Part shown: in pieces, positions 6,255 to 6,273 of the stretch
Numbering within the stretch: the stretch's first letter is position 1
How the letters are laid out: every line of letters starts with the position of its first letter
DNA from: a bacterium
GTDB lineage: Bacteria > Spirochaetota > Spirochaetia > Treponematales > Rectinemataceae
DNA length: 6,273 nucleotides
NCBI GenBank assembly: GCA_021813065.1
Contig: JAKALZ010000119.1
Location: 1 to 6,273 of the forward strand
Direction: 5' to 3'
Made by a program: the position numbers and the translations under genes
Notes under the pieces: generated by a model
The model's database searches: none
Told to the model about the DNA's origin: nothing
What the model saw: only the letters and a program-made list of their open reading frames with translations

Positions 6255-6273
6255 TGACGAGAGTGCGATATAG

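Noticed and set aside
1..6273. CRISPR array, mobile element, phage or defence genes
   Set aside because: There are no regularly spaced repeats, terminal inverted repeats, transposase motifs or tRNA-like structures. The five genes account for nearly every base.

Overview
This is a compact bacterial stretch of about 50% G+C (judged by eye) with almost no non-coding DNA. Codon style (Ala GCG, Arg CGC, Leu CTC, Ile ATC) looks the same on both strands, so nothing suggests recent transfer. The phylum cannot be named from the sequence. No rRNA, tRNA, insertion sequence, phage gene or CRISPR array is visible. Two genes whose starts are fixed by in-frame stops lack a Shine-Dalgarno sequence and have a -10-like hexamer a few bases before the ATG, which hints at a lineage that uses leaderless or near-leaderless mRNAs.

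Layout. The plus strand carries four genes head to tail: the 3' part of a DnaQ-like 3'-5' exonuclease (1-339), a membrane-anchored M23 metallopeptidase (352-1440), a glucokinase of the Glk family (1462-2556), and a UDPGP-family sugar-1-phosphate uridylyltransferase (2558-4144). Gaps are 12, 21 and 1 bp. The minus strand carries one convergent gene, a 702-residue molybdopterin oxidoreductase of the DMSO reductase superfamily (6236-4128). Its 3' end overlaps that of the uridylyltransferase gene by 17 bp. Only 37 bp upstream of it are in the window.

How the genes fit together. Glucokinase makes glucose-6-phosphate, and the uridylyltransferase turns glucose-1-phosphate plus UTP into UDP-glucose. 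The near-zero spacing suggests they are co-expressed to feed glucose into UDP-sugar, glycogen or envelope-polysaccharide synthesis. The phosphoglucomutase needed between them is not here. The M23 enzyme probably cuts peptidoglycan peptides outside the cytoplasmic membrane, a loose envelope link. The molybdenum enzyme is a separate redox unit with no export signal and no visible electron-transfer partner.

I see no convincing new multi-gene system. The points most worth following are the start-site architecture, the divergent nucleotide-binding loop of the uridylyltransferase, and the solitary cytoplasmic molybdoenzyme.
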